This document shows positions 34,637 to 44,124 of a stretch of 64,000 bases of DNA, piece after piece; position 1 is the first letter of the stretch; every line of letters starts with the position of its first letter. Source of the stretch: Streptomyces sp. S.PB5 (GTDB lineage: Bacteria; Actinomycetota; Actinomycetes; Streptomycetales; Streptomycetaceae); the NCBI RefSeq assembly GCF_030403745.1, contig NZ_JAQMWP010000005.1, forward strand, positions 62,001 through 126,000. Reading direction: 5' to 3'. Both the position numbers and the translations under genes were made by a program. A model generated the notes under the pieces. The model saw nothing but the letters and a program-made list of their open reading frames with translations, made no database searches and had not been told where the DNA came from.

Positions 34637-34774
34637 TGCGTGCTCCTAGGTGTAGGGAGTCCACCGGACGAGGTGCCCGGCGACACCGACAACCCTGCGC
34701 CGCCGCGCCCTCCCTACCCAGGGATGCGCTTTTCCTGGGTCTGCCAGTACCAGGTTCCGATCCCGTCCCTCCCC

Positions 34775-34780
34775 TACGAT
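34775..34780 (+). promoter_or_regulatory. -10-like hexamer placed for a leaderless transcript
   Basis: TACGAT ends 7 bases before the ATG at 34788, so a transcript from it would start at or next to the start codon. No ribosome binding site precedes the ATG. The -35 region is not convincing. Confidence 0.5.
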
Positions 34781-34787
34781 CGAACCC

Positions 34788-35639
34788 ATGGACGGGGACC
34801 TTGGGGACTTTCTTCGCTCACGCCGCGCCCGCATCCAGCCGGAGGAGGTGGGCCTGGCCTCGCACGGGCGGCGCCGCGTACCCGGACTGCGCCGCGAGGA
34901 GGTGGCCCAGCTCGCGGGCGTCAGCGTCGACTACTACATCCGCCTGGAACAGGGCCGGGGCCCTGGGGGCACCTCCCGGACGAAGTCTGGGGGAGTCTCG
35001 GACGCGGTCCTGGACGCGATAGCCCGCGTACTGCGCCTGGACGAGACCGAGCACGCCTATCTGCACACGGTGGCCCGGCCGCCGAAAAAGACAGGCCGCC
35101 GCCGCGCTGCATCCCGTGTCCGCCCCGGCGTCCAGCTGCTGCTGGACACCATGGACCGGGCCCCGGCCTTCGTGCTCGGCCCCGGCATGGACGTCCTGGC
35201 CTGGAACGCCCTCGCCGACGCCGTGAGCGGCTTCAGCCGTATGCCTCCCGCCCGGCGCAACATCGCCCGCCAGCTCTTCCTGGAACCCGGGGGCCGCGAG
35301 CTCTACCCCGACTTCGCCGCGATCGCCGCCCAGACCGTCGCCCACCTGCGCCTGAGCGCGAGCACCCGCCCCGACGACGCCGGCGTGCGCGACCTGGTCG
35401 GCGAGCTCTCCCTCAAGAGCGAGGACTTCCGCCGACTGTGGGCCGACCACCAGGTCAAGGCATGCATGTACGGCGTGAAGCGCATCCAGCACCCGGCCGC
35501 GGGCCTGCTGACCCTCCCGTACGAGTCCCTGACCCTCCCGGAGTCCCCGGACCAGACGATGGTCATCTACACACCGGAACCGGGCTCGGAGACAGCGGAG
35601 AGGCTGGCGCTGCTGGGAAGCTGGGCGACCGCCCACTGA
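34788..35639 (+). CDS. XRE-family regulator with MmyB-like ligand-binding domain
   Basis: 283 residues. HTH (about 8-70): LGDFLRSRRARIQPEEVG, GLRREEVAQLAGVSVDYYIRLEQGRG; C-terminal MmyB-like PAS domain (about 110-275) with RPGVQLLLDTMDRAPAFVLGP, DVLAWNALADA and PPARRNIARQLFLEP. MmyB domains of this group bind fatty-acid-like ligands. A palindromic repeat at 34963-34995 supplies about ten extra residues between LEQGRG and VSDAVLDAIAR. Predicted leaderless start. It probably controls the divergent SDR gene. Confidence 0.9.
   Translation: MDGDLGDFLRSRRARIQPEEVGLASHGRRRVPGLRREEVAQLAGVSVDYYIRLEQGRGPGGTSRTKSGGVSDAVLDAIARVLRLDETEHAYLHTVARPPKKTGRRRAASRVRPGVQLLLDTMDRAPAFVLGPGMDVLAWNALADAVSGFSRMPPARRNIARQLFLEPGGRELYPDFAAIAAQTVAHLRLSASTRPDDAGVRDLVGELSLKSEDFRRLWADHQVKACMYGVKRIQHPAAGLLTLPYESLTLPESPDQTMVIYTPEPGSETAERLALLGSWATAH
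34963..34995. repeat. G5-type palindromic repeat inside the XRE regulator gene
   Basis: CTGGGGG, CACCTCCCGGACGAAGT, CTGGGGGAG: an imperfect palindrome inserted in frame in the HTH-to-linker junction. Families of this regulator usually go straight from LEQGRG to the next helix. Confidence 0.7.
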
Positions 35640-35973
35640 ACGCGGGAAAAAATATGCGCGGGGACCGCCGCACCCCCGTTGCCGGGGGGCGGGACGACGG
35701 CGGTCCCCGCGAGGGACGTTGACCGGGTCAGGGCCGGGTCTCACGTCCGGCGTCCATGGAGGTCCGGGAGCCGCTCCGGAGGTCCTTGGACGTTCGGTGT
35801 CGGCGGGGGCGGGGAGCCGCTCCCGCCCTGCCGACACCCACTAATGTGCCGGACCCGTGTTAAGCGTGTGCTGCGTGGACGTGACACGCTCGTACCACTT
35901 CCGCGAAGTCGACCACTCCGCCAGGAAAACGAAAGTTCGTCTCCCGAACCGGCAGTTCACCGGAGGTTTGCCG
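35640..35973. other. Convergent intergenic region with terminator-like hairpins
   Basis: 334 bp between the XRE regulator and the cystathionine beta-synthase gene, which converge. It holds an inverted repeat GGGGACCGCCG / CGGCGGTCCCC (about 35657-35709, long loop) and a strong hairpin at 35797-35837. Nothing protein-coding is evident. Confidence 0.6.
35797..35837. terminator. Strong GC hairpin between converging genes
   Basis: GTGTCGGC and GGGGCGGG pair with CCCGCCC and GCCGACAC around a 7-base loop with one mismatch, about 17 bp in all. It can serve either strand; no T-run. Confidence 0.6.
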
Positions 35974-37362
35974 TTACTTCCCGCTCTTGGCGAGGAAGGC
36001 CAGCAGGTCCTGCCGGCCGATCACTCCGGTGGGCTTGCCCTCGACCAGGACGATCGCCGCGTCGGCCTCGCCGAGCACGGCCATCAGGTCCGCGACCGGT
36101 TCGCCGGAGCCGACCTGGGGCAGCGGCGCCGACATGTGCTTCTCCAGCGGGTCCTCCAGCGAGGCCCTCTTGGTGAACAGCGCGTCGAGCAGCTCCCGCT
36201 CCACGACCGACCCGATGACCTCCGCCGCCATGACGTCCGGGTGACCGGCACCGGGCTTCACGATCGGCATCTGCGAGACGCCGTACTCGCGCAGGACGTC
36301 GATGGCCTGGCCGACGGTCTCGTCCGGGTGCATGTGGACGAGGGACGGGATGGCGCCGTGCTCCTTGTCGTTGAGGACGTCGGCGACGCGGGCGGACGGG
36401 CCCTCGTCCTCCAGGAAGCCGTAGTCGGCCATCCACTCGTCGTTGAAGATCTTGGAGAGGTACCCGCGGCCGCTGTCGGGAAGCAGCACGACGACGACGT
36501 CATCGGGGCCGAGCCGCTCGGCGACACGCAGCGCGCCGACGACGGCCATGCCGCACGACCCGCCCACCAGCAGCCCCTCCTCCTTCGCCAGGCGGCGGGT
36601 CATCTGGAAGGAGTCCTTGTCGGAGACCGGCACGATCTCGTCGGCGACGGTCCGGTCGTAGGCGGTGGGCCAGAAGTCCTCGCCGACGCCCTCGACGAGG
36701 TAGGGGCGGCCGGAGCCGCCGGAGTACACCGAGCCCTCGGGGTCGGCGCCGATGACCTTGACCTTGCCGCCGCTGGCGTCCTTCAGATAGCGGCCGGTGC
36801 CGGAGATGGTGCCGCCGGTGCCGACGCCCGCGACGAAGTGGGTGATCTTCCCCTCGGTCTGCTCCCACAGCTCGGGGCCGGTGGAGTGGTAGTGGGAGAG
36901 GGGGTTGTTGGGGTTGGAGTACTGGTCGGGCTTCCACGCGCCGGGCGTCTCGCGGACCAGGCGGTCGGAGACGTTGTAGTAGGAGTCCGGGTGCTCCGGG
37001 TCCACGGCCGTCGGGCAGACGACGACCTCGGCGCCGTACGCCCGCAGCACGTTGATCTTGTCGGTGCTCACCTTGTCGGGGCACACGAAGATGCACTTGT
37101 ACCCCTTCTGCTGGGCCACGATGGCAAGACCGACGCCGGTGTTGCCGCTGGTCGGCTCGACGATCGTGCCCCCGGGCTTGAGCGCGCCGCTCTCCTCCGC
37201 CGCCTCGATCATGCGCAGGGCGATGCGGTCCTTCACGGAGCCGCCGGGGTTGAAGTACTCCACCTTGGCCAGGACGGTGGCCTGGATGCCTTTGGTGACG
37301 TTGTTGAGCCGCACCAGCGGGGTGTTGCCGACGAGGCTGATCATCGAGTCGTGGAATTGCAC
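35974..37362 (-). CDS. Cystathionine beta-synthase with C-terminal CBS domains
   Basis: 462 residues. N-terminal PLP domain (1-320): substrate loop SLVGNTPLVRL, PLP lysine in NPGGSVKDRIA, TSGNTGVGLA, GVGTGGTISGTGRYL and GGSCGMAVVG. C-terminal pair of CBS domains (about 335-460; DVLNDKEHGAIPSLVHMHPD, GVIGRQDLLAFLAKSGK). It joins serine and homocysteine to cystathionine, or may act as an O-phosphoserine/cysteine synthase-type enzyme. GTG at 37362 with GGAG 8 bases upstream is preferred to a TTG at 37383. Divergent from the SGNH esterase gene. Confidence 0.93.
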   Translation of the reverse strand: MQFHDSMISLVGNTPLVRLNNVTKGIQATVLAKVEYFNPGGSVKDRIALRMIEAAEESGALKPGGTIVEPTSGNTGVGLAIVAQQKGYKCIFVCPDKVSTDKINVLRAYGAEVVVCPTAVDPEHPDSYYNVSDRLVRETPGAWKPDQYSNPNNPLSHYHSTGPELWEQTEGKITHFVAGVGTGGTISGTGRYLKDASGGKVKVIGADPEGSVYSGGSGRPYLVEGVGEDFWPTAYDRTVADEIVPVSDKDSFQMTRRLAKEEGLLVGGSCGMAVVGALRVAERLGPDDVVVVLLPDSGRGYLSKIFNDEWMADYGFLEDEGPSARVADVLNDKEHGAIPSLVHMHPDETVGQAIDVLREYGVSQMPIVKPGAGHPDVMAAEVIGSVVERELLDALFTKRASLEDPLEKHMSAPLPQVGSGEPVADLMAVLGEADAAIVLVEGKPTGVIGRQDLLAFLAKSGK

Positions 37363-37510
37363 CGTTGTCTCCGGATGCTGCAAAAGATGTGGTCGTAGTG
37401 GTTCAGCCAGCCTAAAGCCCGAAGCGGTCGTTCACTTCCCGTTGAGATTGGACGACGGCCGGTACGGGGCAAGGAGTGGATGTACGGCTAAGAGGAGGTG
37501 GCGGCGACGT

Positions 37511-38551
37511 ATGACGAGCATGTCGAGGGCGAGGGTGGCCCGGCGGATCGCGGCCGGCGCGGCGTACGGCGGCGGCGGGATCGGTCTGGTCGGGGCGGCG
37601 GCCATCGGGCTGGTGCTGGCGGAGGTGCAGCTGGCCAAGCGGCAGGTGGGCAACGGAAACGGTGCGTCGCCGCATGTGCCGAACGCGCAGGGGCTGTACG
37701 GCCTCTCCTACTCCACCCCGGGTGAGCCTCCCCTGCGGTTGACGATGCTGGGTGACTCGACGGCCGCGGGCCAGGGCGTGCGCCGCTCGGCGCAGACTCC
37801 GGGCGCGCTGCTGGCGTCGGGGCTCGCGGCGGTGGCGGAGCGGCCGGTGGACCTGCGCAATGTGGCGCAGCCGGGGGCCTGCTCCGACGATCTGGACCGT
37901 CAGGTGGCGCTGGTGCTCGCGGACCCCGGGCGGCTGCCCGACGTCTGCGTGATCATGATCGGGGCGAATGACGTCACCCATCGCATGCCGGCGACCCGTT
38001 CGGTCCGTCATCTCGCGGCGGCGGTGCGGCGGCTGCGTACGGCGGGCGCGGAGGTGGTGGTCGGTACCTGTCCGGACCTCGGGACGGTCGAGCAGGTCCA
38101 GCAGCCGTTGCGGTGGCTGGCCCGGCGGGCCTCGCGGCAGTTGGCGGCCGCCCAGACCATCGGCACGGTGGAGCAGGGCGGCCGCACCGTGTCGCTGGGG
38201 GACCTGCTGGGTCCGGAGTTCGCGGCGAACCCGCGCGAGCTCTTCGGGCCGGACAACTACCACCCCTCGGCGGAGGGGTACGCGACCGCGGCGATGGCGG
38301 TCCTGCCGACGGTCTGCGCGGCCCTGGGCCTGTGGCCTGCGGAGGAGGAGCGTCCGGACGTCTCCCGCCGCGAGGGCTTCCTGCCGGTGGCACGGGCGGC
38401 CGCGGAGGCGGTGGCGGAGCCGGGTACGGAGGTGACGGCGGCGATGCCGACCGGGCCGAAGGGACCGTGGGCCCTGCTGAAGAGGAGGCGCCGGCGCCGG
38501 GTACCGGAGCCGGAGGCGGCACCTTCGCCCACCAGCCCGTCCGGCGTTTGA
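37511..38551 (+). CDS. Membrane-anchored SGNH/GDSL esterase
   Basis: 346 residues. N-terminal membrane anchor (RIAAGAAYGGGGIGLVGAAAIGLVLAEVQ, basic start) and an SGNH hydrolase domain (about 75-285): block I MLGDSTAAGQGV with catalytic Ser, block III MIGANDVTH, and block V NYHPSAEGYA with the Asp/His dyad. The C-terminal 60 residues are Glu/Pro/Arg-rich. It should face outside and de-esterify a lipid or cell-wall substrate. ATG 37511 with AGGAGG about 13 bases upstream. Confidence 0.9.
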   Translation: MTSMSRARVARRIAAGAAYGGGGIGLVGAAAIGLVLAEVQLAKRQVGNGNGASPHVPNAQGLYGLSYSTPGEPPLRLTMLGDSTAAGQGVRRSAQTPGALLASGLAAVAERPVDLRNVAQPGACSDDLDRQVALVLADPGRLPDVCVIMIGANDVTHRMPATRSVRHLAAAVRRLRTAGAEVVVGTCPDLGTVEQVQQPLRWLARRASRQLAAAQTIGTVEQGGRTVSLGDLLGPEFAANPRELFGPDNYHPSAEGYATAAMAVLPTVCAALGLWPAEEERPDVSRREGFLPVARAAAEAVAEPGTEVTAAMPTGPKGPWALLKRRRRRRVPEPEAAPSPTSPSGV

Positions 38552-38740
38552 GGACGGCGGCGGGCGCGGGGGCGGGTGTGGGGCCGGGTGTGGGGGCGCG
38601 AGCGGGAAAAGCAAGCGCTTAGAAAACTGCGGTCAGGGTCACACCCCCACACCCGTGACCTGGCCCATACGTACGGGTAACTTCCCAACCAGCCCTGCCC
38701 TCAGTACCCCGCAAGCACCCTGCACGCCAATGGAGCCGTC

Positions 38741-39958
38741 ATGCCCGAAGCAGTGATCGTCTCGACCGCCCGCTCCCCCATCGGCCGCGCCGTCAAGGGC
38801 TCGCTGAAGGACCTGCGCCCCGACGACCTCACGGCCACGATCATCCAGGCCGCCCTCGCCAAGGTCCCCGAACTGGACCCGAAGGACATCGAGGACCTGA
38901 TGCTCGGCTGCGGTCTGCCCGGCGGCGAGCAGGGCCACAACCTCGGCCGGATCGTCGCCGTGCAGATGGGCATGGACCACCTGCCGGGCTGCACCATCAC
39001 CCGTTACTGTTCCTCCTCGCTCCAGACGACCCGCATGGCCCTGCACGCCATCAAGGCCGGCGAGGGCGACGTCTTCATCTCGGCCGGTGTCGAGATGGTC
39101 TCCCGCTACGCCAACGGCAGCTCCGACATGCCCAGCGGCCGCAACCCCCTCTTCGCCGAGGCCGAGGCCCGCACCGCCGAGGTCGCCCAGCAGGAGGGCA
39201 CCAGCTGGCACGACCCGCGTGAGGACGGGCTGCTCCCCGACCCCTACATCGCGATGGGGCAGACGGCGGAGAACCTCGCCCGCCTCAAGGGCGTCACCCG
39301 CCAGGACATGGACGAGTTCGGCGTCCGCTCGCAGAACCTCGCCGAGGAAGCCATCAAGAACGGCTTCTGGGAGCGCGAGATCACCCCGGTGACCCTGCCC
39401 GACGGCACGGTCGTCAGCAAGGACGACGGCCCCCGCGCCGGCGTCACCATGGAGGGCGTCGCGGGCCTCAAGCCGGTCTTCCGCCCCGACGGCCTGGTCA
39501 CCGCGGGCAACTGCTGCCCGCTCAACGACGGCGCCGCCGCGGTCGTGATCATGTCCGACACCAAGGCCCGCGAGCTCGGCCTCACCCCGCTCGCCCGCAT
39601 CGTGTCGACCGGCGTCTCGGGCCTGTCCCCCGAGATCATGGGCCTCGGCCCGGTGGAGGCGTCCCAGCAGGCGCTGCGCCGCGCGGGTCTGACCATCGAC
39701 GACATCGACCTGGTGGAGATCAACGAGGCGTTCGCCGCCCAGGTGATCCCGTCCTACCGCGACCTCGGCATCGACCTGGACAAGCTGAACGTCAACGGCG
39801 GCGCCATCGCCGTCGGCCACCCCTTCGGCATGACGGGCGCCCGCATCACCGGCACGCTCATCAACTCCCTCCAGTTCCACGACAAGCAGTTCGGCCTGGA
39901 GACGATGTGCGTCGGCGGCGGCCAGGGCATGGCGATGGTCATCGAGCGCCTCAGCTGA
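38741..39958 (+). CDS. Acetyl-CoA C-acetyltransferase (thiolase)
   Basis: 405 residues. Thiolase signatures: acyl-accepting Cys in [31 protein letters not shown], and [11 protein letters not shown] near the end with the second catalytic Cys. It either condenses two acetyl-CoA or cleaves 3-ketoacyl-CoA. The GxGxxA at [12 protein letters not shown] is typical of FadA/AtoB. ATG at 38741, AT-poor upstream region without obvious operon partner; a strong terminator follows. Confidence 0.94.
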   Translation: MPEAVIVSTARSPIGRAVKGSLKDLRPDDLTATIIQAALAKVPELDPKDIEDLMLGCGLPGGEQGHNLGRIVAVQMGMDHLPGCTITRYCSSSLQTTRMALHAIKAGEGDVFISAGVEMVSRYANGSSDMPSGRNPLFAEAEARTAEVAQQEGTSWHDPREDGLLPDPYIAMGQTAENLARLKGVTRQDMDEFGVRSQNLAEEAIKNGFWEREITPVTLPDGTVVSKDDGPRAGVTMEGVAGLKPVFRPDGLVTAGNCCPLNDGAAAVVIMSDTKARELGLTPLARIVSTGVSGLSPEIMGLGPVEASQQALRRAGLTIDDIDLVEINEAFAAQVIPSYRDLGIDLDKLNVNGGAIAVGHPFGMTGARITGTLINSLQFHDKQFGLETMCVGGGQGMAMVIERLS

Positions 39959-40018
39959 CCGAAGCCGGCGAAGCCGGTCAACTGCCCGTAGTCTTACGGG
40001 TACCGCCTGTGACGCTTA

Positions 40019-40053
40019 GGCCCAGAACCCTTGAACCACCAGGGTTCTGGGCC
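40019..40053 (+). terminator. Hairpin terminator downstream of the thiolase gene
   Basis: GGCCCAGAACCCT and AGGGTTCTGGGCC form a perfect 13-bp stem with a 9-base loop, followed by GATTTGT. It is 60 bases after the thiolase stop. Confidence 0.8.
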
Positions 40054-40251
40054 GATTTGTGATCCAATCTCCCCCAGGATGTGACCTATCTCCCTCGACG
40101 GGGGTATTTACGCAGGTCAGAGCCGTTCTCACACTAAACCCCGGGCCCAAAGTCCTGCCCGTTTCGTGACGTTACGCACTGACAGCGGGATAGTCCGCCC
40201 TTCAAGCTGATGTAGGAAGTCGGGGGTCGACTTTGAACCGGGAGTACGTCA

Positions 40252-41046
40252 GTGAGCGCCATGCCGATCGCCTTGCTGGTCACCACGGCCGCTACGGGCG
40301 CCGTGGGCGTCGCCGTCCTGCGCACCCTCTTGAAGCTGCGCCGGCAGGTGGCGGCCCTGCACACCCAGCTCGCCGAGAGCACCGCGGCCGCCGCCGCGCG
40401 CGGTCTCGTGCCGGCCGCCCGCCACTCCGCCGACGCCGCTGAGATACGCGCCGCCGTCGCCGAGGCGCTCGCCGAGGAGCGGGAGCGGGAGCTCGCCGAG
40501 GCGCGGGCGTTCTGGGCCGCCCAGGAGGCCCGTGACGCCTCCGACGCGCCGAGCCTGCTCGGTCTGCCCGACAGCGAGCTGTTCCTGCCCCGGCAGGCCG
40601 ATTTCGTGGGTCTGGAGCCGCTGGAGCCGGTCGCCGAGCCGGCCGTCGACGCCGACGAGTTCGCCGGGGACTCCCCCGAACTCGCCGCGGCCCGCCGCCG
40701 CCACCCCTCGCACCCGGACTTCGTGCCGGTGCAGTCGCCGGTGGTGAACGACCATGAGCGCACGGTGGCCACCCTCGAAGAACTCGCCGCCGGCCGCGTG
40801 GAACTGGCCGACGTCCGCCCGGGCCCGCTCGGCACCCTCGACGTCTATGTCTTCGCCGACGGCACCACCCTGTGCATGACCCCGGGCCACAAGGAGACGG
40901 CGGAGCGTCTGGCCGCGGCCCTGACGGCCGGCGAGACCCCGATACTGCTGGGCGGCTCGGGAGTGTCGGGCGCGTACACCCTGACCTTCGCCTGCGGCGA
41001 GGAGAACGTCTACATCCTGGCGGACCGGGTCATAGCGTCCCTGTAG
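40252..41046 (+). CDS. Hypothetical protein, N-terminal anchor and charged helix
   Basis: 264 residues. A short hydrophobic N-terminus (PIALLVTTAATGAVGVAVL) followed by a helical, Ala/Arg/Glu-rich region (about 25-90, coiled-coil potential: EIRAAVAEALAEERERELAEAR), an acidic Pro/Glu-rich middle and a small beta-rich C-terminal domain (about 175-264: LGTLDVYVFADGTTLCMTPG, YTLTFACGEENVYILADRV). Not a family I recognise; a membrane-anchored protein with a cytoplasmic domain is likely. GTG 40252 with GGGAG upstream; ATG 40261 possible. Confidence 0.8.
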   Translation: MSAMPIALLVTTAATGAVGVAVLRTLLKLRRQVAALHTQLAESTAAAAARGLVPAARHSADAAEIRAAVAEALAEERERELAEARAFWAAQEARDASDAPSLLGLPDSELFLPRQADFVGLEPLEPVAEPAVDADEFAGDSPELAAARRRHPSHPDFVPVQSPVVNDHERTVATLEELAAGRVELADVRPGPLGTLDVYVFADGTTLCMTPGHKETAERLAAALTAGETPILLGGSGVSGAYTLTFACGEENVYILADRVIASL

Positions 41047-41078
41047 TCAGAGACCGACGGCATCAGACACCGGCGCAG

Positions 41079-41390
41079 TCAGACACCGGCCCTCTTCTGG
41101 GCGTCCTCGACCAACCGCACAGCTTCGTCCACCTGGCCCTCGTCCGTGAGTACGAGGGCCAAGTCATGCACGGCGACGGTGATTTGGTCCGCCGCGGCGA
41201 ACATCCCGGCGTCCGGCATCTCGCGAGGCTCGCTCAAGGGATCTTCGAGAAGCTGCGCCCGGCGGGTCAACTCCCTGGCCAGACCCAGTGCCTCGGCGGC
41301 GGCCCCCCTCTGCAGCCGACTCTGCGGGGCCGCACGGAGACGGTCGGCAAAGTGATCCACTGCTTGGGTCAAACGCGCTGTATCGGCCAC
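41079..41390 (-). CDS. Small helical hypothetical protein
   Basis: 103 residues, almost entirely helical: LTQAVDHFADRLRAAPQSRL, AEALGLARELTRRAQLL, AADQITVAVHDLALVL and EAVRLVEDAQKRAGV. It ends close to its converging neighbour. Composition and third-position GC fit a real gene. Function unknown; resemblance to small four-helix proteins only. Confidence 0.6.
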   Translation of the reverse strand: MADTARLTQAVDHFADRLRAAPQSRLQRGAAAEALGLARELTRRAQLLEDPLSEPREMPDAGMFAAADQITVAVHDLALVLTDEGQVDEAVRLVEDAQKRAGV

Positions 41391-41492
41391 GCCGCAACCG
41401 TACGCGCCTCACCGGGACTGTTGCCAACACGCAAACGGTCAGGCACGGTGACCTGAAGGACCGGCTTACATCCCATGCGTCCGGAGGCGCCG

Positions 41493-41723
41493 ATGTCCCA
41501 AGTCTTCTCCGAGGAGACCCACCGCAATCTGCTCGCCCGCATCCCCCATTGCACCGGTCGTGAAGTGTCCGACTGGCTCCGCACCGTCGAAGAAGGCCCG
41601 GCCCTCTTCCGCTTCGAGGAAAAGGTCAGCTGGCTCCGCCACGAACACAACCTCGCGTACGGCCACGCGAAAGCTCTCATCCACGAGTACGACCTGAGGA
41701 GGGCCGCGCGCAAATTCCTCTAG
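41493..41723 (+). CDS. DUF4287-like small protein
   Basis: 76 residues: ETHRNLLARIPHCTGREVSDWL, VSWLRHEHNLAYGHAKALIHEY. The pattern (TGR/KxxxxW, then W-L-R-x-x-x-x-L-x-x-G-H-A) matches DUF4287 proteins. ATG at 41493 with GGAGGC 5 bases upstream; an in-frame start at 41475 would place the SD inside the gene. Followed by a strong terminator. Confidence 0.75.
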   Translation: MSQVFSEETHRNLLARIPHCTGREVSDWLRTVEEGPALFRFEEKVSWLRHEHNLAYGHAKALIHEYDLRRAARKFL

Positions 41724-41740
41724 GCGCGCACCGACGACGA

Positions 41741-41770
41741 AGGGCCCCGGGACGAACCCGGGGCCCTTTT
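41741..41770 (+). terminator. Perfect 11-bp hairpin with T-run
   Basis: AGGGCCCCGGG, loop ACGAA, CCCGGGGCCCT, then TTT. It ends the DUF4287 gene and lies 33 bases before the Bax-inhibitor gene's stop on the other strand. Confidence 0.9.
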
Positions 41771-41802
41771 ACGCACGCGAGGCTTCAGCCGCGCGAGGCG
41801 TG

Positions 41803-42729
41803 CTAGTCGTTGCTGTTGAGGATCGCGATCAGCCTCAGGAACTCGAGGTAGATCCAGACCAGCGTCATCGTCAGACCGAAGGCCGCCAGCCAGGCCTCCT
41901 CGCGGGGGGCACCGTAGGCGATGCCGTCCTCGACCTGCTTGAAGTCGAGGGCGAGGAAGCACGCACCGAGCAGGACGCCGATGATGCCGAAGACGATGCC
42001 GAGGCCGCCGCTGCGGAAGCCGAGGCCGTCACCGCCGCCGAAGACGGCGAACAGCAGGTTCACCATCATCAGCAGGACGAAGCCGAGCGCGGCCGCCATC
42101 ACGAAGCCGTAGAACCGGCGGTTGACGCGGATCCAGCCCGCCTTGTACGCCACGAGCACCGCGGCGAACACGGCCAGGGTTCCGATCACGGCCTGCATGG
42201 CCGCACCGCTGGCGATCCGGTTGTCGACGACGCTGGAGACGACACCGAGGAAGACACCCTCGAACGCGGCGTACGACACGATCAGCGCGGGCGAGGCCTT
42301 GCGCTTGAAGGACTGGACGAGCGCCAGGACCATGCCGATCAGGGCGGCGCCGATGGCGATGCCGTACGACCGGCCGATGTTGGCGTCGTCGACCGGCAGG
42401 GCCGCCCAGGCGACCGCGGCGGTGACGACCAGGACGCCGAGCGTCGTGGCGGTGCGCAGGACGACGTCGTCCATCGTCATCCGGCCGGTGGTGGCCGGGG
42501 CCTGCGGCGGCGCGCCGTGCTGCAGGTCCTGCTGGGCGTAGGGGTTCTGCGCGTACGGGTTCTGCGCGTAGGGGTCCGCCTGCGGCTGGGCATACGGGTT
42601 GCCCTGCGCGTAGGGGTTGCCCTGCGTGCCTACAGCGGCGCCCCCGGCCTGCGGCTGGGCGTTGAAGCCCGCGTAGCCGTTGTCGCGGCTGAACCCCCGT
42701 CGCGAGAAGACCGGGTTGCTGCTCCTCAT
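41803..42729 (-). CDS. Bax inhibitor-1/YccA family membrane protein
   Basis: 308 residues. An N-terminal Pro/Gln/Tyr-rich cytoplasmic tail (about 1-75; repeats of Y-A-Q-N-P/G-N-P-Y-A-Q) precedes seven membrane segments, the first two of which are VVLRTATTLGVLVVTAAVAW and IGRSYGIAIGAALIGMVLALV. The last segment VWIYLEFLRLIAIL with its Asp/Glu residues is typical of the family, whose members conduct Ca2+/H+ or modulate membrane stress. ATG at 42729 with GGAGGAG upstream. Confidence 0.9.
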   Translation of the reverse strand: MRSSNPVFSRRGFSRDNGYAGFNAQPQAGGAAVGTQGNPYAQGNPYAQPQADPYAQNPYAQNPYAQQDLQHGAPPQAPATTGRMTMDDVVLRTATTLGVLVVTAAVAWAALPVDDANIGRSYGIAIGAALIGMVLALVQSFKRKASPALIVSYAAFEGVFLGVVSSVVDNRIASGAAMQAVIGTLAVFAAVLVAYKAGWIRVNRRFYGFVMAAALGFVLLMMVNLLFAVFGGGDGLGFRSGGLGIVFGIIGVLLGACFLALDFKQVEDGIAYGAPREEAWLAAFGLTMTLVWIYLEFLRLIAILNSND

Positions 42730-42921
42730 TTCACTCCTCCATGGCCACTGTGTGTGGGCCTTGGCTCAAGAGTAATAGGTAGGCAAAGGATTGACCCTAG
42801 TGCTTGGGGAGGATCTTTCCCTTGTACTGCTCGGCAACACGCTACGCGGCCCGGTGATTCCCAGCCACGTAGGGGGCAGGTTCATGACCATTTCGGTACA
42901 TGAGCTGGTCCGGCGCGCGAG

Positions 42922-42957
42922 CCGTCACCCGGTCCGTCACCCGGTTCGTCACTCGAA
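42922..42957. repeat. 12-bp tandem repeat at the pobA stop
   Basis: CCGTCACCCGGT (42922-42933), CCGTCACCCGGT (42934-42945) and TCGTCACTCGAA (42946-42957). The third unit contains the pobA stop codon. Confidence 0.75.
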
Positions 42958-44124
42958 GGGGAACCCGGTGTACCCCTCGGCGAGGTCGGTCTCGGCGGCC
43001 CTCGATCCGGCGATCCGTTCCAGCCGCGCCATCTGGAGCCGGTCCTCGAAGCCGGTGGACTCGGGGGCCCGGTGCAGCAGCGTCGTCATGTCGTACGAGA
43101 ACCGCTCGGCCTGCCACACCCGGCGCAGACAGGTCTCCGAGTAGGCGTCGAGGAGCTCGTCCGAACCGGTGTCCCTCCGGTGCGTCAGCGCCCGCGCGAA
43201 GGTGACGACGTCACCGACGGCGAGATTCAGGCCCTTCGCCCCGGTCGGCGGCACGATGTGGGCGGCGTCCCCGGCGAGGAAGAGCCGTCCGTGCCGCATG
43301 GGCTCATGGACGTACGACCGCATGGGTGTGACGGACTTCTGGGTGATGGGACCTCGTTCCAGCCGCCAGTCGTCGTCGGTCTCGAAGCGGCGCTCCAGCT
43401 CGTCCCAGATCTCCTCGTCGCTCCAGCTCTCGGCGTCGGTGCCCTCGGGTACCTGGAGGTAGAGCCGGGAGACGGAGGGCGAGCGCATGGACAGCAGGGC
43501 GAAGCCGCGGTCGTGGCGGGCGTAGACGAGTTCGTCGTGGGAGGGCGGCACATCGGCGAGGATGCCGAGCCAGCCGAAGGGGTACGTCCGCTCGAAGACG
43601 CGGGTGAGCTCCTCGGGGATCGCCTTGCGGGCGACGCCCCAGAATCCGTCGCAGCCGACGACGTAATCGCACTCCAGGACATCCTCACGCCCCTCGTGCC
43701 GGAACCGGATGCGCGGGCTGTCGCCGTCGGCCCCTTCGACGGCCAGCGCCTCCGCCTCGAAGAGCAGCGGACCGCCGTCCTTCAGCTGGAGGGCGATGAG
43801 GTCCTTGCAGACCTCGGTCTGGGCGTAGACCATCACGGACCGGCCACCGGTGAGGGCGGGAAAGTCGACGCGGTGCCGCTTCCTGTCGTACCGCAGCTCG
43901 ATCCCGTCGTGCCGCAGCCCCTCGCGGTCCATCCGCTCCCCGGCCCCGGCCGCCCGCAGCACGTCCACGGTCCCCTGCTCCAGGATCCCGGCGCGCTGCC
44001 GCTGCTCGACGTAGGCGCGGTCGCGGCTTTCGAGTACGACCGAGGCGATGCCGGCGTTGTGGAGCAGCCGGGCGAGGAGGAGGCCGGCGGGGCCGGCTCC
44101 GATGATGCCGACGGTGGTGCGCAT
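42949..44124 (-). CDS. pobA: 4-Hydroxybenzoate 3-monooxygenase PobA
   Basis: 391 residues, matching the usual length. FAD-binding GIIGAGPAGLLLARLL, the second FAD motif FLAGDAAHIVPPTGAKGLNLA, DYVVGCDGFWG, and the substrate-side motif RAGILEQGTVD. It hydroxylates 4-hydroxybenzoate to protocatechuate. Start at the ATG at 44124 with AAGGGA upstream; longer frames from 44151 or 44241 are unlike the family. No regulator of the PobR type lies next to it. Confidence 0.92.
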   Translation of the reverse strand: MRTTVGIIGAGPAGLLLARLLHNAGIASVVLESRDRAYVEQRQRAGILEQGTVDVLRAAGAGERMDREGLRHDGIELRYDRKRHRVDFPALTGGRSVMVYAQTEVCKDLIALQLKDGGPLLFEAEALAVEGADGDSPRIRFRHEGREDVLECDYVVGCDGFWGVARKAIPEELTRVFERTYPFGWLGILADVPPSHDELVYARHDRGFALLSMRSPSVSRLYLQVPEGTDAESWSDEEIWDELERRFETDDDWRLERGPITQKSVTPMRSYVHEPMRHGRLFLAGDAAHIVPPTGAKGLNLAVGDVVTFARALTHRRDTGSDELLDAYSETCLRRVWQAERFSYDMTTLLHRAPESTGFEDRLQMARLERIAGSRAAETDLAEGYTGFPFE

